Below are positions 1-7,247 of a stretch of DNA of 64,000 nucleotides, in pieces. Numbering within the stretch: the stretch's first letter is position 1; the number at the start of each line of letters is the position of its first letter. The stretch lies in NCBI GenBank assembly GCA_035271585.1, contig DATERL010000098.1, positions 73,733-137,732 on the forward strand, in the 5' to 3' direction. The notes beneath the pieces were generated by a model. The model was not told the DNA's origin. It worked only from the letters and a program-made list of their open reading frames with translations, and ran no database searches. Source of the stretch: Roseimarinus sp035271585. Lineage in GTDB: Bacteria > Bacteroidota > Bacteroidia > Bacteroidales > Prolixibacteraceae. A program made the translations under genes and the position numbers.

Positions 1-361
1 TAAAAAGCTCCATCATAACATTCAAAATTTAAGGCACAAAGCTATGTTTTTAAACATGCACTTAGAAATATAGTTGTGAAATTATTTTTAATGTTAAGAT
101 AAAATGAGTTTTCAAGCAAAATAGGATAACCTTTAGATTTTCAGCATATAAAGTTTAAGCCGATGAAAGTACCGCTATAAACTGACATAAAATATGACCA
201 ATAAGATAGTAAATAACTTTATGAGAAGTAATTTTAATATTCTATCTCTTTTCCCTGCTCGATATAGTAATAAATCCATTTTTCTATCTTACATTTAATC
301 AGCTTTTCAAGCTCCAATTTGATTGAAAACTGGAACTATTATTTTTTGCTAAAACAGGTGT
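1..361. other. AT-rich stretch without a gene
   Basis: No open frame of credible length or composition is visible on either strand, and I see no tRNA or strong hairpin. It presumably holds the promoter of the lipoprotein gene that starts at 362 and the tail of whatever lies left of the window. I found no full Bacteroidota promoter match. Confidence 0.5.
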
Positions 362-3061
362 ATGAAAAAAATCTTCTCAGGTAAAACTCAATTTTCCCTT
401 TACTGGATTCTTGTAATCATGATCGCTTTTTCATCATGCGATTCATTCGATGGTGAAAAAATAAAACCAAGTACCAATCTTCAAATTGGCGATGAAATTG
501 AAGTAGCCAGTATGTCTATTCCGATTTCAGGAGGGACATTAACTGTTACTACTCCAGGAAGTGTTATTGATGGATTGGAAATTGTTGTTCCAGCAAATAG
601 TTACCTTGATTCAAAAACATTTACCATTTCTACGGCTGAAATAAAAAATCACAAACTGGGCCAATATTTTAACCCACTTACTCCTTTAATCCAAATTGGA
701 AACGGCGGAGGGTACGCCACCAATATTATGGAAATTACAATTCCGCTTACTGTTCCCGAAGGCCACATTCCGCTAGGCTTCTACTACGATGAAATTGCCG
801 GAAAACTCGAAGCCATTCCGGTAAAAAGTTATACCAACAAATCAATTACGCTACTTACACGCCACTTTATGTCTGCCTCAGAACTTTCGCCCTCCAACAA
901 TTTGAAAGCAGCAGGAATTAAACTCGATGCCACGTCGAATATTGTAATTAGTTCAATTGCAGAGAGTGTTTTAAAAGCGAAACCAATTATTTCTTCCGGT
1001 TTTAAAGTGGGTATTGATGACTGGGAGTTTACAAATTATGGCTCTTATCTTGTAACAGGAGGGCATTGCACCGGACAAAACATAGGTGCTATGTGGTATT
1101 ATTTCGAAAAAAAGCTAAAAGATGAAGGCGACCTTTTTAACAAGTTTAGCACAGTTCAATCCCTTTGGCAAGATAATGCAATAGGTTACCGATTTTGTTC
1201 CGTTATCCATAAAGACCTGGTATGGAAAGGGACATTCATCGATTTATTCGACAAATACATCGACAAAAAACAATCGATGGATAAGTTTAAGCTTTATGCC
1301 ATAGCTGGGGCTATGCTCACCACCGGCGAACCCCAAGGCATCGGTATTTATAGGCAAATCGGAACTTATACCGACGGAACTCCACAATATGAAGGTCACG
1401 ACTTGATCTGCCATCAAGTGTCGATAAACGATGGTAAACTTTATATCTCCGACCCCAATGAACCCGGCAATGGGCAATTCATAACATTCAAAAACGATAA
1501 ATTTGAACCTTATCTGGCAAAATTAAATGGAAGTGCAAGATCAAACCCCTACCCTTTTGTAACCTGGTATGCCAAAACAGCCTATATCGACTGGCCTCAA
1601 ATTGGTAAACGTTATGAAGAATTATTGGATAGTACCATTGGCAATGTTGCCCCAAATATATTTCCTCCCTACACAATTTGGGTAAAAGGAAAAGTTGATC
1701 AGGAACTGAAAGACGGATTTAGCATGAATAGTGATACTTTTCGTTGCATTGTTGAATGTCCAACAGCGGAAAAATTCTCATTAAAAAATGGGAAAAAACT
1801 TATTTCCTTCGACATGTATGATAAAGATGGAAAACAAATTGATAATTGGGAACAAAGCAAAACCAGCGCCTACATTCTTTTAAAACCAGGGCTTAATATA
1901 ATTGGATTGTACATTTATGCTCCCCGAAACGGCGTTGTTGATGAAAATAACAACCCAATCAATTTGTTTATCGATTTTAAATGGTTCAATGTGTATTACT
2001 CAAAACTTTCTATTGAGCCAAATCCTATTATGGGCGAACCAAAAGAAGAAATAAAAATCACTGCTTTATCAAAGGGTAGCGCACCAAAAAATTCCAAATA
2101 TGTTTGGAATTTTGGCGATGGAACAAAAGAAGTAAGCATTAAAAACGACAGCATTGTTAAACACACCTTCGCTAGTGCTGGAGATTTCGATGTAACTTTA
2201 GATTTATATGATAATTCAAATAATAAACTCATTGGGCATGCCGCTACTAAAGCAAAAATTGGCAAAGCTGAATTCAGCTTAATCATTTCAGATGCAAAAA
2301 CTGGTGTAATCATTGATAAAAAAGTTGAGTTTTGCAAAACATATTTGCTTTTTCAATTCAAAGTTCCTGCCGGAACTCCATCAAATTATACCGTGCGATA
2401 TGACATGGATGAGGAGGGCAGCGAAGGGGTTATGAGTGGCCCAAATTTTGAAATTAATGTATCGCTTTCTAAAACAGGCAAACATATTATTACAGGACAA
2501 ATTCTCGACCAAAACAAGAATGTGGTTAATGAACTCAAGTACGAATTAGAGGTTACTGAAAATGATTTTCTGGAGCAATTAAAAAAATATACTAGGATTC
2601 AGTCAATGTTTTCTTGTGATATGGGACATTGCCATTATATGGAGAGTGGAGAAGCGTTTAACGATGCATATATGTTTGAGGCATCTACTAATGCCAACGA
2701 CAAGATTACCTGGTCGGGCAGAACATTCAAATATCAACTATCTAACGCCACTTCTGAATTGAAAATAGAAGGCACATTTTCTTCTTCGTGCTGGATGCTT
2801 GAATCGTTCATGTCAAGTTATAAACATACTGGATCTCAAGAATGGAAAGTTGAAGCGACAAATGTCCCAGTATTGGGAGCTCCATGTCCTGACTACAAAC
2901 CCGATAAAATATTCTACATTTTAACAGGAGAAGATAAATTAAAAACTCAACTTAAGGCTTCGGGTTGGAGATATGACAGTTTCGATAAAAAAATGAAAAC
3001 CTACAAGAATTCGGACCTTAAACAATCGGATTTCCGTTTAATTTTTATTTCAACAGATTAA
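362..3061 (+). CDS. Large surface lipoprotein: ZU5-like, papain-like (C39-type) and PKD domains
   Basis: This 899-residue protein begins with a lipoprotein signal (Ser-Ser-Cys, Cys26), so it should be anchored in the outer membrane or on the surface. Residues about 55-175 resemble a ZU5-type beta domain (Gly-Gly-Thr-Leu start, then a Val-Pro-Ala-Asn segment). Residues about 225-375 look like a papain-like fold of the C39 type: Cys236 in G-G-H-C heads a helix, His346 follows in G-H-D, and Asp364 sits in S-D-P-N. These would be a Cys-His-Asp triad. Residues about 575-640 form a PKD domain (W-N-F-G-D-G-T). The C-terminus (about 740-899) is not recognised. A strong terminator follows, so it is probably transcribed alone. 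The lipoprotein and PKD calls are firm. The peptidase assignment is inference from motif order and could instead mark an inactive binding fold. Confidence 0.7.
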   Translation: MKKIFSGKTQFSLYWILVIMIAFSSCDSFDGEKIKPSTNLQIGDEIEVASMSIPISGGTLTVTTPGSVIDGLEIVVPANSYLDSKTFTISTAEIKNHKLGQYFNPLTPLIQIGNGGGYATNIMEITIPLTVPEGHIPLGFYYDEIAGKLEAIPVKSYTNKSITLLTRHFMSASELSPSNNLKAAGIKLDATSNIVISSIAESVLKAKPIISSGFKVGIDDWEFTNYGSYLVTGGHCTGQNIGAMWYYFEKKLKDEGDLFNKFSTVQSLWQDNAIGYRFCSVIHKDLVWKGTFIDLFDKYIDKKQSMDKFKLYAIAGAMLTTGEPQGIGIYRQIGTYTDGTPQYEGHDLICHQVSINDGKLYISDPNEPGNGQFITFKNDKFEPYLAKLNGSARSNPYPFVTWYAKTAYIDWPQIGKRYEELLDSTIGNVAPNIFPPYTIWVKGKVDQELKDGFSMNSDTFRCIVECPTAEKFSLKNGKKLISFDMYDKDGKQIDNWEQSKTSAYILLKPGLNIIGLYIYAPRNGVVDENNNPINLFIDFKWFNVYYSKLSIEPNPIMGEPKEEIKITALSKGSAPKNSKYVWNFGDGTKEVSIKNDSIVKHTFASAGDFDVTLDLYDNSNNKLIGHAATKAKIGKAEFSLIISDAKTGVIIDKKVEFCKTYLLFQFKVPAGTPSNYTVRYDMDEEGSEGVMSGPNFEINVSLSKTGKHIITGQILDQNKNVVNELKYELEVTENDFLEQLKKYTRIQSMFSCDMGHCHYMESGEAFNDAYMFEASTNANDKITWSGRTFKYQLSNATSELKIEGTFSSSCWMLESFMSSYKHTGSQEWKVEATNVPVLGAPCPDYKPDKIFYILTGEDKLKTQLKASGWRYDSFDKKMKTYKNSDLKQSDFRLIFISTD

Positions 3062-3089
3062 TTCTACGGGCACTCAAAAAACACTCAAA

Positions 3090-3136
3090 CTAAACCACTA
3101 TAGCGTTTTAATCCATAGTGGTTTAGTTTTGTTCTT
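3090..3136 (+). terminator. Intrinsic terminator
   Basis: A 12-bp perfect stem (CTAAACCACTAT at 3090-3101 with ATAGTGGTTTAG at 3115-3126) is followed by a T-rich tail. It lies 29 bases after the stop of the lipoprotein gene. Confidence 0.85.
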
Positions 3137-3259
3137 AAACTTTCATCCTTTAGTTGACGAAAGCCAATAGCAACATTGAAAAATTAATTGGAAAAATGAC
3201 TCCTATCTAGATTAATAAAAATACGAAGAAGCGCTTCGAAGACTAACAAAGGGCAAATC

Positions 3260-3292
3260 ATTGTGATTATTAAATCCTTCTTTTTAGCTTTG
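3260..3292 (+). promoter_or_regulatory. Bacteroidota-type promoter for the 157-residue gene
   Basis: TAGCTTTG at 3285-3292 matches the TAnnTTTG minus-7 element. ATTG at 3260-3263 sits 21 bases upstream as a minus-33 candidate. The leader to the ATG at 3308 would be very short, roughly ten bases. Confidence 0.5.
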
Positions 3293-3307
3293 CACTAAAA
3301 CATAAGC

Positions 3308-3781
3308 ATGAAACCTGAATCAATCAGTAGAATAAAAAAAGAACTTTTACATTTACCTCCCGATACCTTGGTAGACTATTGCATCAGGCTAGCCAAATAC
3401 AAAGTCGAAAACAAAGAGTTATTGAACTACCTCATTTATAAAGGTAACGATCAGGCATTATTTATCGAAGAAGTAAAAAAAGAAATCGACCTTCAATTTA
3501 AAAACCTAAACAAAACACAACTCTACCTGGCCAAAAAAACAGTACGCAAAGTATTGCGCACCACCATGAAATACATCAAGTTTTCAGGCGAAAAAACGAC
3601 CGAACTGGAATTACTGATTTATTTTTGCAAAAAATTAAAAGTCACAGGAATTTCGCTCCGCCAAGGTACTGTACTGGGCAATTTATATATGCGCCAGCAA
3701 CAAAGAGCCTCCAAGGTAATGTCTATGTTGCACGAAGATCTGCAACTTGATTATGCTGACGAAATGAACCAAATAAGTTGA
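3308..3781 (+). CDS. Small basic hypothetical protein
   Basis: This 157-residue protein is rich in Lys, Leu and Glu and looks almost wholly helical. It has no signal peptide or membrane segment, so it should be cytoplasmic. I do not recognise a family. A run of conserved-looking positions (Tyr-Cys-Ile-Arg-Leu-Ala-Lys near residue 25, and Lys-Lys-Thr-Val-Arg-Lys-Val-Leu-Arg near 80) suggests a helical bundle that could bind nucleic acid or another protein, but that is a guess. It has its own promoter and is followed 47 bases later by the PHP phosphatase gene in the same direction, so the two may be co-transcribed. The ATG start fits the promoter. Confidence 0.75.
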   Translation: MKPESISRIKKELLHLPPDTLVDYCIRLAKYKVENKELLNYLIYKGNDQALFIEEVKKEIDLQFKNLNKTQLYLAKKTVRKVLRTTMKYIKFSGEKTTELELLIYFCKKLKVTGISLRQGTVLGNLYMRQQQRASKVMSMLHEDLQLDYADEMNQIS

Positions 3782-3828
3782 CATGTCGAAGTAAAGTATT
3801 AAATTCGCTTCACTAATATAATACAGCT

Positions 3829-4611
3829 ATGAGTTTCTTAGTCGATTACCACATGCACACTACTTTTTCCGATGGCAACGACAGTTACCTCAACTATTTA
3901 AAAGTTGCCCGTAAAAAAGATTTAGCCGAAATTGGCTTCACCGATCATATTACCCTAAGACCCGTAGATTGGAGTGTTCAAGAAATTGATTACCCCGTGA
4001 TGCGCGAAAACCTTAAAAACCTTTGCAACGATTTTTCTGAAGATGTGCAGGTACGTTTTGGCCTCGAAGTCGATTATTTTCCCGAAATGGAAAAAGAAAT
4101 CCGTGAAATAATCTCCTACTTTCCTGTCGATTATGTAATTGGCTCAATTCATTTTATAGGCGATTGGAATTACGACAACGACCGGTCGCTTTATGGTAAA
4201 TGGACAAACGATGAACTTTACCAACAGTACTTTGAGCTGGTACAAAAAGCTGCAAAATCGGGGCTTTTCGATATTATTGGTCACTTCGATTTAATAAAAA
4301 AATTCCAATGCTGGCCCGAGAACGACCAAACCAACCTGTACAACGAAACCTTAAAAATATTAAAAGAAGCCGATGTGGTTTTGGAACTTAACACTGGTGG
4401 ATACGATCGCCCTTGTGCTGAGTTTTTCCCCAACCGAAAAATTTTAGAATTGGCCCTTAAACATGGCATTCCTGTTACTTTAGGTTCCGATGCCCACAAA
4501 CCCGAACAAGTTGCCCGTCATTTTGATTCGGCAATTGAGTTGCTCAAAGAAATTGGTTACACAAAAATAACCCGTTTTCGAAACCGTCAACGTGGCGAAA
4601 TTATCATCTGA
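3829..4611 (+). CDS. PHP-domain phosphatase, histidinol-phosphatase family
   Basis: This 260-residue cytoplasmic protein is a full-length member of the HisJ/HisK-type PHP family. The N-terminal metal motif is Asp-Tyr-His-Met-His (His8, His10). It continues with F-T-D-H near residue 38, a Gly-Leu-Glu segment, G-S-I-H near 105, G-H-F-D near 147 and a C-terminal S-D-A-H, which together build the tri-metal site. In this family the usual reaction is dephosphorylation of L-histidinol phosphate in histidine synthesis. No other his gene is nearby, so another phosphoester substrate is possible. The gene lies just before the long non-coding region. Confidence 0.85.
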   Translation: MSFLVDYHMHTTFSDGNDSYLNYLKVARKKDLAEIGFTDHITLRPVDWSVQEIDYPVMRENLKNLCNDFSEDVQVRFGLEVDYFPEMEKEIREIISYFPVDYVIGSIHFIGDWNYDNDRSLYGKWTNDELYQQYFELVQKAAKSGLFDIIGHFDLIKKFQCWPENDQTNLYNETLKILKEADVVLELNTGGYDRPCAEFFPNRKILELALKHGIPVTLGSDAHKPEQVARHFDSAIELLKEIGYTKITRFRNRQRGEIII

Positions 4612-4702
4612 TTTTTTCTTCTCACCGAGCTCAAATAATAACATTTTCCAAACGACCAACATTAATTTCGCGTTTTTATCGACATCAAAAACCTTAATAA
4701 GC

Positions 4703-4767
4703 GTTAATAACTAGCACTAAGCTCTTAAATTCTGACACTTAAAGTTATTAACACCTGTTGATAACTT
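4703..4767. other. Cluster of DnaA-box-like 9-mers with a 26-bp palindrome
   Basis: GTTAATAAC occurs at 4703-4711. AAGTTATTAACA (4742-4753) and TGTTGATAACTT (4756-4767) form a near-perfect inverted pair around CC, with one G:T mismatch. The inner 9-mers TTATTAACA and TTATCAACA (bottom strand) resemble the DnaA box TTATCCACA with one or two changes. They could bind DnaA or a palindrome-binding repressor upstream of the RNA promoter. Seen directly; the function is inference. Confidence 0.4.
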
Positions 4768-4869
4768 GGACTTGACTTTTTCGTGTATCACATGACCAGC
4801 AATAAGCAGATGTTGTCAAATTGTTCATTAAGCAGTTGATATTCGTTTAATACAAAACCTTCGTTTTTT

Positions 4870-4900
4870 TTTGCATAATTAATTGACCGCCTTATATTTG
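4870..4900 (+). promoter_or_regulatory. Full-consensus Bacteroidota promoter of the structured RNA
   Basis: TTTG at 4870-4873 (minus 33), a 19-base spacer, and TATATTTG at 4893-4900 (minus 7) match the published Bacteroidota sigma factor consensus at all fixed positions. It is the best promoter match I found in the window. It predicts a transcription start near 4906-4910, with no protein gene downstream until 6297. Confidence 0.75.
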
Positions 4901-4905
4901 AAATA

Positions 4906-6045
4906 TCAGGTGAGCGATAAAAACTGCTCCAAAAACAAGGAAAAGGAAAGAGTAACTTAGTTGGTATTCGATCCCGATCATCCAAACGAAAGTTTGCTTG
5001 TTGAACGAGCCGAAGCCAGTACCTGAAAGAACCCGTTCTTTTAAATACTGAATATCCTGTCGATTTTCAACCCGACAAATCGGTTTCATTTAAACATCGA
5101 ATCATGCAACAGTGACAAAATGTTTAATCGTCGCTAACCCGGCGAACTATCTATTCCACCTCACCTCAAAAGTGAATGAATAGCATTGAATGAAACATGG
5201 GCAAGTTGGTTCTTAGGAACAACAACGCACGGCGGTGCAAACCCGCAACCATGGTAACCCAAAAGGGCAACCTAATAAGTTACACGAAAAGTCAGAAAAC
5301 CTCACGAGAACGTACCAGCAATGGCACGTTGCCAAAACCTTCGCTACTTTAAAGAGGAAGTTGGTAGAGGCACGGGCAACATAGCGAAAGCAAAAGAAAC
5401 CTGTTTCAAAAGGAAAATTGAAAGCAACCAACAACAAAAGGCAACTGTTTAGGCAGCACCAATTGTTAGTAAAACCAGGTGGATAAAACCACTCGGGTAA
5501 TACTGGGTAATGTTGAACGAAAGAACAACACAATCAAAATGTTGGGAGCCGGTGCCGGTGGGCAACTTTGAAAAAAGCGAAACATCAACGCAGCAGCTTC
5601 TCCGGAAGAAAAAGCAAGCACTCGTCGATACATCAACTTGTTTGAAATCATTTCAATATAAAGTTGAAAGTCAGGGATTAAGTTTGAAGCAACAGTTTTA
5701 AAGAAATCGTAAGACTTCGCAAAACTGTATGTTGAGCATCAACCTTCGGGTTGTAATGCCAATACCCAAATCTTCGCCTCGGTGAAGTAAAGGGATGCCG
5801 AAAACACTTCGTTTGGTAAGTTGTAAAAAACGTGTGAAAGCTGAAAAGCAGAAGCAAACGGTTACAACGAACAGACAGTTTGAAACTGCCGCCCTAAACC
5901 GCGACAGTGAATAACAAGGGCTTTAGTCAATCTGCGAAGAGTAGCTAAATGCCAGTTTTGAACAGTAGCCTGACACTTTGAGAATCTCTTTCCCAAAGCG
6001 AAATGGGAATCAATCAAAAAGATTGGTTCCCATTTATGTTTTTAT
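4906..6045 (+). ncRNA. Candidate large structured non-coding RNA, about 1.1 kb
   Basis: The region between the promoter at 4870-4900 and the terminator at 6001-6035 has no credible protein gene but is dense in short stable hairpins. Examples are CAAAC-GAAA-GTTTG (4983-4996), GCAC-GGCG-GTGC (5227-5238), GGT..CCC-AAAA-GGG..ACC (5253-5272), AACGT..CC/GG..ACGTT (5309-5330), GTGG/CCAC (5479-5492), GTTGaaC-GAAA-GaaCAAC (5512-5529), CTTC-TCCG-GAAG (5597-5608), CAACC-TTCG-GGTTG (5740-5753), CCC..CTTC/GAAG..GGG (5765-5794), GCT-GAAA-AGC (5840-5849) and CAGTT-TGA-AACTG (5876-5888). Loops are often GNRA or UUCG, the junctions are A-rich, and TCAGG near the 5' end (4906-4910) can pair with CCTGA (5969-5973). 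It is richer in G+C than the other spacers. It does not show RNase P, tmRNA or group II domain V signatures. The size and ornateness recall GOLLD, ROOL or OLE RNAs, but I cannot assign it to any. Strand and ends follow from the promoter and terminator. Confidence 0.65.
6001..6045 (+). terminator. Intrinsic terminator of the structured RNA
   Basis: AAATGGGAATCAATC (6001-6015), an A5 loop and GATTGGTTCCCATTT (6021-6035) form a 15-bp uninterrupted stem with one G:U pair, followed by a T-rich tail. An upstream TTTCCCA (5989-5995) can pair with TGGGAA (6004-6009), so an alternative antiterminator-like fold exists. A third TTCCCA lies just downstream. Confidence 0.85.
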
Positions 6046-6296
6046 TCATTTCCCATACAAAATCGATAACATTTTTATTTTCTTGCCTATTTTAGTAATA
6101 TTACCTTTCATAAAACGAGGAATATAAAAGTGAATTATTTTAAAATGCATTCGATACAATTAACAATCAAATTAAGCTGATTGACATAAACAGCAACTTG
6201 CATTTTTTTCGACTAACACCAATAATACTCCAACACACCAAGAGTGTTGCTATTAAATGCTTTAAAAACAAATAACCATAAAATATTATTAAAACC

Positions 6297-7154
6297 ATGA
6301 AAAACAACCGAGTAATAATCCTAATTGCATTTCTACTTTTAAACACCGTAGCAATGGCACAAAATCCAAATTTTTATCTTTATCTATGTTTCGGACAGTC
6401 GAACATGGAAGGAGTAGGACCAATTGAAGCACAAGACAAAACCGTTGATAGCCGTTTCAAAACCTTTCAGGCCATCAATTGTGAAAACCTGAACAGGACA
6501 AAAGCAAAATGGTATGATGCCATTCCTCCAATATGCCAATGTCATTCCAATCTTTCGGTAGCCGATTATTTTGGCCGCACCATGGTTGCAAATCTCCCCG
6601 ATAGCATTACAGTTGGTATCGTTACTGTTGCCATTGGCGGCTGCGATATTCGGATATTCGATAAAGATATTTATCTGGATCATGATTCTACTTATGCCGA
6701 ATCGTGGTTTGCCGATAAAGTGATAGCCTACGAAGGAAACCCCTACAAATACCTTATCGAACTGGCAAAATTGGCTCAGCAAGATGGCGTAATAAAAGGA
6801 ATTCTTTTACACCAAGGCGAAACAAACACCGGAAATACCGAATGGCCTTTGTATGTTCAAAAAATATATAACGATATGCTAACTGACCTTTCGCTCGATG
6901 CAAAATCGACACCACTGCTTGCCGGCGAAGTAGTAGGCGCCGAAGCAGGAGGCTGTTGCTCTGCAATGAATCCAATCATCAATAAGTTGCCCGAGACTAT
7001 TCCTACCGCCCATGTAATTACGTCAGATGGCTGTGATGTTCAAGAAGACAAAGCACATTTTACTTCGGAAGGCTATCGGATAATGGGACGGCGATATGGT
7101 GCTAAAATGCTTTCGCTAATGGGCTACGGCACACCTGATGAAATGATAAGATAA
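6297..7154 (+). CDS. Secreted SASA-type acetylesterase (CE6-like)
   Basis: This 285-residue protein has a signal peptide cut after Ala-Met-Ala (residues 19-21), followed by a single SASA/CE6-type esterase domain. The catalytic serine is Ser35 in G-Q-S-N-M-E-G. The H-Q-G-E block (His172-Glu175) and the late D-K-A-H-F motif (His254) complete the family pattern. Such enzymes remove acetyl groups from xylan or other plant polysaccharides, here in the periplasm or outside the cell. The GH9 cellulase starts 93 bases downstream on the same strand, so the pair may deacetylate and cut the same plant cell-wall polymer. A sialate O-acetylesterase role is less likely without sialic acid genes nearby. Confidence 0.85.
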   Translation: MKNNRVIILIAFLLLNTVAMAQNPNFYLYLCFGQSNMEGVGPIEAQDKTVDSRFKTFQAINCENLNRTKAKWYDAIPPICQCHSNLSVADYFGRTMVANLPDSITVGIVTVAIGGCDIRIFDKDIYLDHDSTYAESWFADKVIAYEGNPYKYLIELAKLAQQDGVIKGILLHQGETNTGNTEWPLYVQKIYNDMLTDLSLDAKSTPLLAGEVVGAEAGGCCSAMNPIINKLPETIPTAHVITSDGCDVQEDKAHFTSEGYRIMGRRYGAKMLSLMGYGTPDEMIR

Positions 7155-7247
7155 GTAATTACTGAGAGAATCACCTGTATGAGATGAAAGGTCAAATCCT
7201 TATATTTTGATCCAAAAAGTAGTTATTAATTTGAAGAATATAAATAT

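Noticed and set aside
5213..5533. A 106-codon minus-strand open frame in the non-coding region
   Set aside because: It is rich in Cys, Trp and Phe, resembles no protein, and lies antisense to the hairpin-rich transcript. It looks like a chance frame.
4906..6045. RNase P RNA, tmRNA or a group II intron as identity of the structured RNA
   Set aside because: I see no GAGGAAAGTCC or ACAGAA blocks (RNase P), no tag frame or TTCGAC start (tmRNA), and no domain V hairpin or GTGYG start (group II). The length also exceeds the first two.
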